DNA from: Xylanibacter oryzae DSM 17970
GTDB lineage: Bacteria; Bacteroidota; Bacteroidia; Bacteroidales; Bacteroidaceae
Assembly: GCF_000585355.1 (NCBI RefSeq)
Contig: NZ_KK073873.1
Location: 1,514,703-1,578,702 of the forward strand
DNA length: 64,000 bases
Direction: 5' to 3'
Shown here: piece after piece, positions 1-10,200 of the stretch
Numbering within the stretch: position 1 is the first letter of the stretch
Layout: each line of letters begins with the position of its first letter
Position numbers and translations under genes: made by a program
Notes under the pieces: generated by a model
Told to the model about the DNA's origin: nothing
Seen by the model: the letters and a program-made list of their open reading frames with translations, nothing else
Database searches by the model: none

Positions 1-315
1 CTTAGCCTCTTTCTCAACAATCTTACTTTGAACATACGTGTTCCATATTTGGTCTTTAACCTGATTCAACTCTTCGTCAGTAAGATTATCACGTCCCTGT
101 GTCATCTTTATAACATCAGTGTACTCATCAATGAGTTTCTGAAAATCCTGAACGGAGATTTTCTCACCTAAGATTTCTCCAACCTGCTGTTTGCTCTCAT
201 TGCTTGTTGATTCGCAAGAGCGGAACGCTTCCTCGGCGATAAATGCGAAAAGGCCGAATGCTATTATAGCAACCAGAAACACCCCTTTGCTTCTAATTTT
301 TCCTAATGCTGCCAT
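1..315 (-). CDS. PpiD/SurA-like peptidylprolyl isomerase, N-terminal part (cut by window edge)
   Basis: Only the first 105 codons lie in the window; the gene continues past position 1. It starts MAALGKIRSKGVFLVAI. Residues 9-26 form one hydrophobic anchor (GVFLVAIIAFGLFAFIAE), followed by an acidic and polar periplasmic segment that resembles the SurA_N/PpiD N-terminal chaperone region (VGEILGEKISVQDFQKLIDE). Proteins of this family are inner-membrane-anchored periplasmic foldases for outer-membrane proteins. The PPIase domains themselves would lie outside the window, so catalysis cannot be judged. It sits downstream of the coaX-OMP-lptC-CNNM block on the same strand, with a 98-bp gap that carries its own TAAATTTG box. 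Confidence 0.8.
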   Translation of the reverse strand, partial: MAALGKIRSKGVFLVAIIAFGLFAFIAEEAFRSCESTSNESKQQVGEILGEKISVQDFQKLIDEYTDVIKMTQGRDNLTDEELNQVKDQIWNTYVQSKIVEKEAK

Positions 316-360
316 TACTTTTAATTATTTTTGTTTATTTATGTTTTCAAATTTAGCGTA

Positions 361-368
361 CAAATTTA
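361..368 (-). promoter_or_regulatory. Bacteroidetes -7 box for the PPIase gene
   Basis: Read on the minus strand this is TAAATTTG, matching TAnnTTTG, 46 bp before the ATG at 315. No TTTG at the usual distance of about 20 bp was found, so the call rests on the -7 box alone. Confidence 0.45.
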
Positions 369-413
369 CAAAAAATATAGCAATTATGCGACCTTTTTAC
401 GTAAAAAATTACT

Positions 414-1670
414 TTAAACGTTAACTTTTAGTCTCACTACCTCTATTTTCGTCATTGTATTCTTTATTATCTTAAATTCAAACTTACCGATTTTCACAAT
501 ATCATTAAGTTTAGGAAAACTTTGATAGTAATTAAGTATAAGCCCGCTTACTGTCATATAGTCATCACTTTCAGGCAAATCAATATCAAACATCTCATTT
601 ACCTTCTCTATTTCAAGACGTGCAGACAAAACATACTCTCCATTTTCAGTTTTCTTAGCAATATAACTTGAATTGTCATGTTCATCCTCTATATCTCCAA
701 AAATATCTTCCACTATATCTTCAAGTGATACAATACCACTTGTGCCTCCAAATTCGTCAACTACGACACCCAGACTTTTCTTCTGTTGCAAGAAAAGATG
801 CATCAAATTTTGAGCTGCCATTGTTTCAGGTACAAAAGGCATTGTCCTTATATTATCACGCCACTGCTTTGAATTACGGAACATCTCGGAAGAATGTATG
901 TAACCTATTATATGATCTATATCTTCTTTATAAACTATTATCTTTGAATTTCCACTCTCAACAAATTTATTCATTAGTTCACCTTCACTACAATCTATTT
1001 CTACAGCTTTTATCTCAGTACGAGGCACCATACAGTCTCTGACTTTAGTATCAGAAAAATCTAAGGCATTTTGGAATATTTTAACTTCATCTTCTATATC
1101 ATCATCGCTTTTGGCATTATCAATACTGCTCTGCACCAAATAGTCCAAATCAATTTTTGAAAATTCTTTATCACCTTTTGCCTTCCTCATTTTCACACCT
1201 AAAAGTTTTAATATGAAGTGAGACATGAATGTAGAGAATCTAGATATTGGGAAAAGTACTATATAACATACAAACGCAGGTACTGCAAAAAAAGTAAGTA
1301 AACGGTTTGGACTGCTTTTGAAAAGAGCTTTCGGCAAAAACTCACCTGTAAACAGGACTATTATTGTAGATAGCACCGTGTCAACTGGAACAGTAAATCC
1401 AACAGGCTGACCTAAAAATATAGTATTATCAAACAAATGAGCAATGAGTATTCCGTAGATTACCAAAGCTATATTATTGCCTACAAGCATTGTAGACACG
1501 AAATTATTAGGATGCCTGTAAAAGACAGAAATAGCTTTCTGCGAAAATCCATTCTTTTCCTTTTCCATTTCCGCAAGAAGTCGGTTGCTGGAAACAAAAG
1601 CTATCTCCATACCCGAAAAGAATGCAGAGAAAAGCATTGTTATTACTATCTCTATTATTTGTGTGGTCAT
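414..1670 (-). CDS. CNNM/CorC-family transmembrane protein with CBS pair ("hemolysin family", GldE-like)
   Basis: The protein has 418 aa. Residues 1-150 contain about four membrane segments of the CNNM (DUF21) type. A CBS-domain pair follows at about 205-330 (entry motif CMVPRTEI), and a CorC_HlyC transporter-associated domain at about 345-415. The family is linked to Mg2+/Co2+ homeostasis; the gliding protein GldE has the same architecture, but nothing here points to gliding. I chose the ATG at 1670, which overlaps the stop of the upstream lptC-like gene by one base (TGATG), over a TTG at 1673. Translational coupling with that gene is likely. It is normal length for the family. Confidence 0.85.
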   Translation of the reverse strand: MTTQIIEIVITMLFSAFFSGMEIAFVSSNRLLAEMEKEKNGFSQKAISVFYRHPNNFVSTMLVGNNIALVIYGILIAHLFDNTIFLGQPVGFTVPVDTVLSTIIVLFTGEFLPKALFKSSPNRLLTFFAVPAFVCYIVLFPISRFSTFMSHFILKLLGVKMRKAKGDKEFSKIDLDYLVQSSIDNAKSDDDIEDEVKIFQNALDFSDTKVRDCMVPRTEIKAVEIDCSEGELMNKFVESGNSKIIVYKEDIDHIIGYIHSSEMFRNSKQWRDNIRTMPFVPETMAAQNLMHLFLQQKKSLGVVVDEFGGTSGIVSLEDIVEDIFGDIEDEHDNSSYIAKKTENGEYVLSARLEIEKVNEMFDIDLPESDDYMTVSGLILNYYQSFPKLNDIVKIGKFEFKIIKNTMTKIEVVRLKVNV

Positions 1671-2404
1671 CAACGGTTAGATAATCTCGGTTTAAATGGC
1701 GCATTACGCGCAGCTTTATTGTTTTTTAATTGGTTATTCTGTAACGATACAGCGGTCTTAGGTTTAGCAACAGCAGGGTTTCGCGGTTGCAGATGAGCTG
1801 TATCACCTGGAGCCTGCGGTGCCTTTTGCTGTGGAGCACTTGAAAAATCATTTTTCTCCATAGACCCTTTTGAGTTCGTTACTATATAATGACTCATGTG
1901 TTCATCACTTCTAAAGTAAGAGCCTTGAATCTCTTTCTGAGGAGTTATAACATGTGAAAACTTATACGAGTATAATTCATGAGATATACCATCCCAAAAA
2001 AGTTCTTCACTTCTAAAGATCAAGCCATCCAAATTACGTACAGTTACACGCCCTCTAAGTTCCCAAAGTTTTTTCTGGTCATAATAGTATGCTGTATCTG
2101 CCTGAATATATGCTTGTATATGAAATTTTTCATCAAACTGCTCAAGGAAGATTCCCTTTTCGAAAGACTGCTTTTGTGGATTTCTTACAATATTATAATC
2201 CCATCTTTCAGTAACGATTCGATACTTTATTACGCCCGAATCAGAAATCAAGGCATTAACGCCATAACTCACCATTGTTGAAACAGAGTCACGTCCCCAT
2301 ATTGCCGGCGCAATATGTTCTTTTTCTTGCTGACATGATGCGGCAGACAACAGTAGGCAAAGACCTGCTGTCATATATGATAAAAACTTTATTCGAATTT
2401 CCAT
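1670..2404 (-). CDS. lptC: LptC-like LPS-export lipoprotein
   Basis: The protein has 244 aa. The N-terminus is a lipoprotein signal with lipobox LSAASC, so Cys25 would be lipidated. The middle (about 40-175) has the LptC/OstA-like beta pattern, including TERWDYN, ADTAYYYDQKKLWELRGRV and GSYFRSDEHM. The C-terminal 60 residues are a Pro/Ala/Gln/Asn-rich tail without recognisable fold. LptC proteins sit in the inner membrane and pass LPS from LptBFG toward LptA. The ATG at 2404 overlaps the preceding outer-membrane protein gene by 16 bp; a TTG at 2416 is less likely because it weakens the signal peptide. Downstream it is coupled to the CNNM gene. Confidence 0.75.
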   Translation of the reverse strand: MEIRIKFLSYMTAGLCLLLSAASCQQEKEHIAPAIWGRDSVSTMVSYGVNALISDSGVIKYRIVTERWDYNIVRNPQKQSFEKGIFLEQFDEKFHIQAYIQADTAYYYDQKKLWELRGRVTVRNLDGLIFRSEELFWDGISHELYSYKFSHVITPQKEIQGSYFRSDEHMSHYIVTNSKGSMEKNDFSSAPQQKAPQAPGDTAHLQPRNPAVAKPKTAVSLQNNQLKNNKAARNAPFKPRLSNR

Positions 2405-3690
2405 TTCATGAACCAACGCTCATTGAATGTTATACCAATGTTTATCCTAAGCGTATTCTCTATTATCATATTATTGCCTGACGAATGAACCCACTGACCA
2501 GATATATTAAGTAAAGAACGATTGTTATACCTATTAGTAATAGGTATACCAAAACCAAAGCTGGCACTTACTTCTTTTGGACCATCCTGTCCATTTACTT
2601 TAATATAAGGTGTAGCATAAGATACACCAGCACGGTAATGTATTCTACTCAATAAGCTACGTTTTGTCTCATCCGGAATATATTCACCACCCAGAGTAAA
2701 CTTATGTCTATCCATAAACATATTACCAGACAAACTATATTCAGCCTTATTATTTATTACTTTATATTCGGGATACTCTACACTACCCCATTTTTGCAAT
2801 GAATAATCAAATCCAACTTTGAATCTATTATCATGATTCCATTGTAAACCAATACCATACATTGTTGGAAGCTTGAGTACATTCTTTAAAGTATATGATG
2901 CCGTATCCGAAACTGCAGTAGAAGGATTTGTCGAGATAACCTTACAATTTGGCTCTGCACTTATTTTGTGTCCAACTCCATATGTGAATCCCAATGTCAA
3001 GAAGTCCTTTTTGGTTATCTGATGTGTATACTGCATACCCAAATCCACTTTATAACTACTTACTGTGTAATCATAATACTTAGAAAGTGTATTTATGTAA
3101 GAATTGCTGTAATTATTTACAACAGATCTGCTCAGATCGCCCCAGAGATATGATAAATTAGCACCGATAGAGAAGTTCTTTATAGGTTCCCATCCTGCAC
3201 CAATATAAGCTTGATGAATTCCGCCAGACCCATAATAGGTATTAGTATAATAAGAACTTTTATCACTTTCCATATAAGTCTTGTTATAATAATCATATCC
3301 AATATTAGTAAAAGGTATGATACCGAAACTTATGCCAACACCCTTTGAAGCTCTAAATCCGGCGATAGCGTATTCAAAGTCTGCATTTTTGGCATTAACC
3401 TTATTAAGTCCTTCCTTAAAGTTTGTATTCTGCCCAGACACGCCAACATCAAATAGGAATGTTAGAGAGTCAATCTTTGAATAAGATGCAGGATTGAGAA
3501 TATTAACTTGATCCTTACTGTGAAATCCTATGCCAAGCCCGTTCATACCACGGCTAGCACTACCACCTTGTTCAGATAAGATACCAAAACCATATTGGCT
3601 ATAAGGAGAGTTGGTGCCACTCTGTGCGACTACCGCCATTGTAACCATAGTGAGCATAAGCACACCGAAAATTCTTCTATAACTATTCAT
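2389..3690 (-). CDS. Outer-membrane beta-barrel protein, porin-like, unknown function
   Basis: The protein has 433 aa with signal peptide MNSYRRIFGVLMLTMVTMAVVAQ. The mature part starts SGTNSPYSQYGFGILSEQGG, a start seen in many Bacteroidetes outer-membrane proteins related to the FadL/PorV group, and continues as alternating strands rich in Tyr, Gly and Asn. The end is a typical final barrel strand (NTLRINIGITFNERWFMKWKFE). No catalytic motif is visible. It lies between coaX (8-bp overlap) and the LptC-like gene (16-bp overlap) on one strand, so it is probably co-transcribed and may serve envelope assembly; that role is inference from context. Confidence 0.7.
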   Translation of the reverse strand: MNSYRRIFGVLMLTMVTMAVVAQSGTNSPYSQYGFGILSEQGGSASRGMNGLGIGFHSKDQVNILNPASYSKIDSLTFLFDVGVSGQNTNFKEGLNKVNAKNADFEYAIAGFRASKGVGISFGIIPFTNIGYDYYNKTYMESDKSSYYTNTYYGSGGIHQAYIGAGWEPIKNFSIGANLSYLWGDLSRSVVNNYSNSYINTLSKYYDYTVSSYKVDLGMQYTHQITKKDFLTLGFTYGVGHKISAEPNCKVISTNPSTAVSDTASYTLKNVLKLPTMYGIGLQWNHDNRFKVGFDYSLQKWGSVEYPEYKVINNKAEYSLSGNMFMDRHKFTLGGEYIPDETKRSLLSRIHYRAGVSYATPYIKVNGQDGPKEVSASFGFGIPITNRYNNRSLLNISGQWVHSSGNNMIIENTLRINIGITFNERWFMKWKFE

Positions 3691-4411
3691 TATTATATTC
3701 TAATATTCTGTTAAGTCCTATAGGAACAATAAATTTATTTGCAAAGATGCGCATTTTTTCCGGAATGTGCAAATTAATATCGACTCCGCCCGTTAAATAA
3801 ATAAAAAGACCAGGATATTTTACAGAAAATTTACTGATATAGCCTTCTATTTCGTATCTAATGCCATTCATTATGCCACTACGGATTGCTGTTTCAGTAC
3901 TCGTACCTATCTCAGGAATACTTCCGCTACGCTCTATTATAGGCAATCGGGCTGTAAACTTATTTAGAGCTTTTATTCGCATTGTTGGGCCCGGTGATAT
4001 ATTTCCACCAAGGTATTCACCACTAGCATTTATAAAATCATAAGTAACACAGGTTCCAATATCAATTATAAGTATATTTGATTGGGGGTTTAGATAGTTA
4101 GCTCCTATCACAGCGGCCAATCTATCTGATCCTAAAGTATGCGGAGTCTTGTATTTATTAATAATAGGTATATCGGTTACACCCGGTTGAAGCTCCATCA
4201 TTGAGAAAGGAAGCGAAATAATTATATCAACAAATTGCCGTGAAAGATCTATTACAGATGAATATATACCACGCTCAAATGAGAATTTCTTACAGAAATC
4301 TTTCATTTTCTGCGGTTCATCATTCTCAATGCGTTTCTCTTCTATCGGTTCACCGTCCTCAAAAGCAACGAGTTTGGTACACGTATTACCTATGTCAATT
4401 ACTAAATTCAA
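3683..4411 (-). CDS. coaX: Type III pantothenate kinase
   Basis: CoaX catalyses the first step of coenzyme A synthesis, ATP-dependent phosphorylation of pantothenate. The protein has 242 aa, the family's usual length. Visible motifs are the N-terminal phosphate loop LVIDIGNTCTKL, the pantothenate-site region TPHTLGSDRLAAVIGA, IDIGTCVTYD, and GGNISPGPTMRIKALN. I chose the TTG at 4411 because it gives the usual MNLVIDIGNT start and lies downstream of a TAATTTTG promoter box at 4433-4440; a longer GTG start at 4465 would precede that promoter. Downstream it overlaps the outer-membrane protein gene by 8 bp. Confidence 0.92.
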   Translation of the reverse strand: MNLVIDIGNTCTKLVAFEDGEPIEEKRIENDEPQKMKDFCKKFSFERGIYSSVIDLSRQFVDIIISLPFSMMELQPGVTDIPIINKYKTPHTLGSDRLAAVIGANYLNPQSNILIIDIGTCVTYDFINASGEYLGGNISPGPTMRIKALNKFTARLPIIERSGSIPEIGTSTETAIRSGIMNGIRYEIEGYISKFSVKYPGLFIYLTGGVDINLHIPEKMRIFANKFIVPIGLNRILEYNNE

Positions 4412-4432
4412 ACTTTTTTGGTTTACGAGGCG

Positions 4433-4440
4433 CAAAATTA
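4433..4440 (-). promoter_or_regulatory. -7 box for the coaX operon
   Basis: Minus-strand TAATTTTG (TAnnTTTG), 21 bp before the TTG at 4411. It rules against the longer reading frame starting at 4465. Confidence 0.5.
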
Positions 4441-4485
4441 TTGAAAAAAATCGGAATAATAGCACGATAAGTGCAAAATATAAGT

Positions 4486-4493
4486 TATTTTTG
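4486..4493 (+). promoter_or_regulatory. -7 box for the DUF4105 operon
   Basis: TATTTTTG on the plus strand, only 4 bp before a GTG at 4498. If used, transcription would begin at or very near that GTG, and the ATG at 4471 would lie upstream of the RNA. It is divergent to the coaX promoter 46 bp away. Confidence 0.4.
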
Positions 4494-4497
4494 CATC

Positions 4498-5712
4498 GTG
4501 AAACGATTTAAGAATATTCATTTAAGATATCTTTATGTCATTATACTACTGATTTTCAGCGGTTCAAATGCCATAAAAGCCCAAAATCAGAATTCAGACA
4601 TGGACTCTGTCGAGATAGGTCTTCTTACCTGTTCTCCCCATCAGGAAGTATATAGTCTTTATGGACATACCGCAATACGATATCATGATTGGCACAACAA
4701 TATTGATTATGCATTCAATTATGGTATGTTCGATTTTCGAAAACCATTTTTTGTTTTAAGATTTGCATTTGGACTAACTGATTATGAGTTGGGTATTATA
4801 CCATTTGATGCATTCATTGAAGAATATTACTCATATGGAAGCAAGGTTACAGAGCAGATATTAAATCTTACCCCCAAAGAGAAGATGGCGCTTAGGGACG
4901 CGCTTGCAGAAAATTACAAACCAGAAAACAGAATATACCGATATAATTATTTCAAAGATAATTGCACTACCAGGGCAAGAGACATTATAATAAGATGTAT
5001 TAAAGGCCAAGTAAGATACTCTGACCGTAAGGGATATAATGCATCTTATCGAGAAATGATCCATGGATACAATGAAGATTATCCATGGGCAAGATTTGGA
5101 AATGATCTTGCATTAGGGCTTGCGGCAGATTTTAAGACAAATCATAAACAGCAGCAGTTCCTACCGGGTAATTTATTAGCAGACTTTGGAAAAGCCATAA
5201 TATGCAATCCAGACGGAACAACAAGGCATTTGGTTAGCAAGACGATAATAGTTGTAAAACCAGGAGCACAAATAATAAAGAATAATTTTCCATTAACCCC
5301 TCTTGAATGCGCCGCAATTTTATTTTGCATAGCGGCATTAATTACCATATACGAGCATATAAGCAAAAAAATGACATGGGGATTTGATGCGATTATGATG
5401 ACGATATGCGGTTTGGCAGGAATACTTATAGTAGTTTTATTTTGCTCACAGCATCCTACCACGAGCACCAATCTGCTTATACTTATATTTAATCCTTTAC
5501 CTCTATTCTTTATACCCAAAATGATAAAATCAACAAGGAATAAGAGTAAAGACAAATTCTTTATATTCAGTATAATCCCGATAGTGCTATTGCTTATAGC
5601 ATCTATCACTGGTCTGCAAGAAATTCCAGTTGCGATAGATATTTTGGCACTATGTTTGCTACTACGTTGTATATCCAGGTATCCAACATGGATAAAGAAT
5701 AACAATAAATGA
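4498..5712 (+). CDS. DUF4105 membrane protein, candidate lipoprotein N-acyltransferase (Lnb-like)
   Basis: The protein has 404 aa from the GTG at 4498, which gives a clean signal segment (MKRFKNIHLRYLYVIILLIF); an ATG at 4471 would add nine residues. The DUF4105 core (about 35-230) carries a His in SLYGHTAIRYHD (H57) and a Cys in YFKDNCTTRARD (C156), the arrangement of NlpC/P60-like thiol enzymes. About four membrane segments follow (265-400). I recall that a Bacteroides DUF4105 protein was reported as lipoprotein N-acyltransferase Lnb; equating this gene with it is inference. Its stop overlaps the next ATG by 4 bp. Confidence 0.7.
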   Translation: MKRFKNIHLRYLYVIILLIFSGSNAIKAQNQNSDMDSVEIGLLTCSPHQEVYSLYGHTAIRYHDWHNNIDYAFNYGMFDFRKPFFVLRFAFGLTDYELGIIPFDAFIEEYYSYGSKVTEQILNLTPKEKMALRDALAENYKPENRIYRYNYFKDNCTTRARDIIIRCIKGQVRYSDRKGYNASYREMIHGYNEDYPWARFGNDLALGLAADFKTNHKQQQFLPGNLLADFGKAIICNPDGTTRHLVSKTIIVVKPGAQIIKNNFPLTPLECAAILFCIAALITIYEHISKKMTWGFDAIMMTICGLAGILIVVLFCSQHPTTSTNLLILIFNPLPLFFIPKMIKSTRNKSKDKFFIFSIIPIVLLLIASITGLQEIPVAIDILALCLLLRCISRYPTWIKNNNK

Positions 5713-7142
5713 AGTACACCTATATAACAGCTTCACTTCTGGCCTTGCTACCTGTAGCACAGACTAAGGCACAGGCAGTCAACCCAGCACCACGTTTGGT
5801 TGTCAATATCACTATAGACCAGTTACGTTCAGACTACCTGGAAGCATTTTCACCTCTGTATAACAACAATGGATTCAAGAAGTTGCTTCAAGACGGAACG
5901 GTATACTCTATTTGTTCATATCCATTTTCGCCAATAGACAAAGCTTCTGCCATAGCATCTATTTATACAGGTTCCGTACCATATTATAATGGAATCACAG
6001 GTAATAAATGGCTTGATAAAGAGACATTAAGACCCGTAGATTGCGAGAATGGAACTCCAGAAAACCTATGTACATCGACTATTTGCGACGAACTTAAAAT
6101 ATCTACAGGAGGTTCTGCAAAAGTATATTCAGTAGCCCCCGAAAGCGAAGAGGCCGTATTCTCAGCAGGTCATGCTGCCGATGGAGCATTCTGGATAGAT
6201 TCCAACGATGGTACGTGGCGTACATCACCATATTATACAAAGTCTAAAATAAGCTGGCTTACAGCTTTCAACGACCTAAACTCCACATCTACACAATATT
6301 CAACATCACGAAATAAAAAGTCTAACAGTATTCTGAACGAGAAAGTCAAAGACATGGCCTTGCAGTGTATAAAAAGCAATGGAATGGGTCTTGACGACAT
6401 AACAGACATACTGGCAGTAACTTATCATGCAGGTAATGACAACACCTCTTCTGTGACAGGATGTCAGACCGATGTTCAGAATGTATACACAAAACTAGAC
6501 CGCACGATAGGCGACTTTATAAGTAATATACAATCACTTATTGGTAAAGATCACGTACTATTTGTTATTACGAGCATCGGCTGTAGTGATGATAAGACTG
6601 CCGACTATTCAAAATACAGAATACCAACAGGTAAATTTTATATCAACAGAACAGCAAGCCTTTTAAACATGTACTTTTGCGCAATATATGGGCAGGGCAA
6701 CTATGTAGAGACATGCTTCAATAATGAGATATTTCTTAATCACAAACTATTCGACCAGAAACGTGTCAACTTCGGAGAAATACTAGACAGAGCACAAGAG
6801 TTTTTGGCACAAGTTTCGGGTGTCAGAAATATTTTCACATACAAAGATCTACTGTCATCAGGCAATGCCATGACAGAAAAAATACGCAATGGCTACAACA
6901 ACAACCACAGCGGAGACATCATTATAGAAGTAGCACCCGGTTGGCGTCTAATAAACGAAGATAATTTTGACAATCAACTGTCAAGAGCAAACATAATACC
7001 ATTCCCAATAATAATCTATGGCGCAGGAACAAAAGCTGAGAAAATTAATTATCCTGTAACGATTGATCGTATCGCACCAACAATAGCTAAATCGATACGT
7101 ATAAGGGCACCTAATGCATGCCAGGCAGAACCTCTGTTCTGA
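5709..7142 (+). CDS. Alkaline-phosphatase-superfamily protein, probably catalytically dead
   Basis: The protein has 477 aa with signal peptide (to about residue 22, AQTKAQA). It aligns in outline with PafA-type phosphatases: RLVVNITIDQLRSDYLEAF near the start, SIYTG at about 84-88, YTKLDRTIGDF mid-protein. The nucleophile position just before the usual GPGH is Lys78 instead of Thr. The DxxxH segment reads AVTYHAGNDNTSS, the SDHG metal site reads TSIGCSD, and the last His before the final strand is missing. So metal binding and catalysis look lost while the fold is kept. It overlaps the DUF4105 gene by 4 bp, suggesting a joint envelope role. The comparison is from memory, not an alignment. Confidence 0.75.
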   Translation: MKYTYITASLLALLPVAQTKAQAVNPAPRLVVNITIDQLRSDYLEAFSPLYNNNGFKKLLQDGTVYSICSYPFSPIDKASAIASIYTGSVPYYNGITGNKWLDKETLRPVDCENGTPENLCTSTICDELKISTGGSAKVYSVAPESEEAVFSAGHAADGAFWIDSNDGTWRTSPYYTKSKISWLTAFNDLNSTSTQYSTSRNKKSNSILNEKVKDMALQCIKSNGMGLDDITDILAVTYHAGNDNTSSVTGCQTDVQNVYTKLDRTIGDFISNIQSLIGKDHVLFVITSIGCSDDKTADYSKYRIPTGKFYINRTASLLNMYFCAIYGQGNYVETCFNNEIFLNHKLFDQKRVNFGEILDRAQEFLAQVSGVRNIFTYKDLLSSGNAMTEKIRNGYNNNHSGDIIIEVAPGWRLINEDNFDNQLSRANIIPFPIIIYGAGTKAEKINYPVTIDRIAPTIAKSIRIRAPNACQAEPLF

Positions 7143-7183
7143 TAAAATAATATCACATTATGCTGCAAATCAGTTTTTTTTCG

Positions 7184-7191
7184 TAAATTTG
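7184..7191 (+). promoter_or_regulatory. -7 box for secA
   Basis: TAAATTTG, 43 bp before the secA ATG. It is preceded by a run of T. No well-placed TTTG was found at -33. Confidence 0.5.
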
Positions 7192-7234
7192 CAGTCAATT
7201 AAATCAATCGTTAATAACAAAAATAAAATATAAA

Positions 7235-10200
7235 ATGAATTTCAGTAAAATTTTGCAGTCCCTTTTCGGAGATAAGTCATCGCGTGATATGCGAGTGATA
7301 CAACCTATAGTAGAAAAGATCAAGGCTGCTTACCCAGCAATCCAGGCTTTAGATAATGACGGTCTACGTAATCGCACTAAAGAGATACAGCAACAAGTTC
7401 AAGAGTCTGCAAAAGAGCAGAAAGATAAGATTGCCGAACTTAAATCTAAAGTTGAAGAAACACCTATAGACGAACGTGAAGAGATTTTCAATGATATTGA
7501 CAAATTAGAAAAAGAAGCTCTCGAAATTTACGAAAAAGCACTTAACGACGCTCTACCTGATGTATTCTCTATCATGAAAGATACAGCACGTCGTTTTGCC
7601 GAAAATGAGACAATCGAAGTGACTGCTACTGCTTTCGACCGTGAATTAGCAGCTACAAAAGATTTTGTACATATTGAAGGAGACAAAGCTATATATCAGA
7701 ATCATTGGATGGCCGGCGGCAACGAAATCACATGGGATATGGTACACTATGATGTACAGCTATTCGGTGGTGTTGTTCTGCATCAAGGTAAGATTTCCGA
7801 GATGGCAACCGGTGAGGGTAAAACACTTGTAGCTACTCTCCCTGTATTCTTGAATGCTTTAACAGGCAATGGAGTACACGTAGTAACAGTCAACGACTAC
7901 CTTGCTAAACGTGACTCTGAATGGATGGGCCCTCTATACGAATTCCACGGACTTTCTGTAGACTGTATAGACAGACACCAACCAAACTCAGAAGAAAGAC
8001 GCAAAGCTTATCAGGCAGATATAACATTTGGTACCAATAATGAGTTCGGTTTTGATTATCTTCGCGATAACATGGCCATTTCGCCAGCCGACTTGGTACA
8101 ACGCGCGCACAACTATGCAATTGTGGATGAGGTCGATTCAGTCCTTATTGATGATGCACGTACACCTTTGATTATCTCAGGTCCTGTACCAAAGGGCGAC
8201 GACCAGATGTTCGAAGAGTACCAGCCATTAGTAGAGAGTCTTGTTGAGGTTCAACGTAAACTCGCCACACAATACCTTGCTGATGCAAAAGCGAAAATCA
8301 CAGAAGGTCAGGAAAAGAAAGACCAAAAAATGGTCGAAGAAGGCTTCTTAAGCCTATTCCGCAGCCACAAGGCACTTCCAAAAAACAAACCTCTTATCAA
8401 ATATCTTTCAGAAGAAGGTATTAAGGCTGGAGTTCTTAAAACAGAGGAGTCATACATGGAGAACAATAACCGACGTATGCCTCAAGCTGTAGAACCACTT
8501 TATTTCGTTGTAGACGAAAAACTAAACTCTGTTGATCTTACTGATAAGGGAACAGATTGGCTTGCAAAGCAAGTTAACGACAAGACACTTTTTGTACTTC
8601 CAGATATTGCATCACAGCTTTCAGCCCTTGAAAAAGAAGAAGGTCTTAATGATCAAGAGCGTCTTGACAAGAAAGACGAACTATTAAATAACTACGCAAT
8701 ACAAAGCGAACGTGTACATACTTTACAGCAGTTACTTAAAGCATACTCAATGTTCAGCAAAGACGACGAGTATGTAGTTATGAACGGCGAAGTTAAGATT
8801 GTGGATGAGCAAACGGGCCGTATCATGGAAGGACGCCGCTGGAGCGACGGACTACATCAGGCTATCGAAGCTAAAGAGCACGTAAAGGTAGAAGCAGCCA
8901 CACAGACATTTGCTACTATTACTCTGCAGAACTACTTCCGTATGTATCATAAACTGTCGGGTATGACAGGTACGGCGTCTACAGAAGCCGGTGAGTTATG
9001 GGATATCTACAAACTAGATGTTGTAGAGATACCAACCAACCGTCCTATCCAGCGCAATGATATGGAAGACCGAGTATATAAGACAGCACGTGAGAAGTAC
9101 AGTGCTGTTATTGAAGAGATTATCAAAATGAGAGATTCAGGTCGTCCTACACTTGTTGGTACAACATCTGTAGAGATTTCAGAGTTACTCTCACGTATGC
9201 TCGAGATGCGCAAAGTACCACATAGCGTACTTAACGCCAAACTACATCAGAAAGAAGCAGACATTGTAGCAAAAGCCGGACAAAGTGTAGACGGTCTTGG
9301 TGCAGTAACAATTGCTACCAACATGGCCGGTCGTGGTACCGATATCAAGTTGTCTAAAGAAGTTAAGGCCGCAGGTGGTCTTGCCATCATAGGAACAGAA
9401 CGTCATGAAAGTCGTCGTGTAGACCGCCAGTTGCGTGGTCGTGCAGGACGTCAGGGTGACCCGGGTTCATCGGTATTCTACGTCAGTCTTGAAGACAAAC
9501 TTATGCGTCTATTCGCCAGCGAGCGTATTGCCAGTGTTATGGACCGCCTAGGTTTCAAGGAAGGTGAAATGATAGAGAGCCCTATGATCTCTAAGAGTAT
9601 CGAGAGAGCACAGAAAAAGGTAGAAGAAAACAACTTTGGTATACGTAAGCGCCTTCTCGAATACGATGATGTAATGAACAAGCAACGTACTGTAATATAC
9701 GAGAAACGTCGCCACGCCCTTATGGGAGAACGTATTGGTATGGATATCACTAATATTCTCTGGGATCGTGTAGTAAACATCATAGAGAATAATGACTATG
9801 ACGGATGCAAAGAAGCATTCTTACAGGATCTTGCCATGGAAGTTCCATTTACAGAACAGGAATTCAGCAATGAAAACCGCAATGACATTGCCGAGAAAGC
9901 ATTCCAGATTACAATGGCTTCATTCAAGCGTAAAGCCGACAGAATACAGACCGTTGCATATCCTATTATCAAAGATGTATTCGAAAAACAAGGCAGCATG
10001 TACGAGCGTATAATGGTTCCTGTAACAGACGGAAAACGTGTATACAATATCCCATGCGACTTGAAAGAGGCTTACGACAGTGAGTGTAAGAGCGTTGTAA
10101 AACAGTTTGAGAAAGTTATACTTCTACATATCATTGATGATTGTTGGAAAGAGAATCTTCGCGAACTCGACGAATTGAAACACAGTGTTCAGAATGCATC

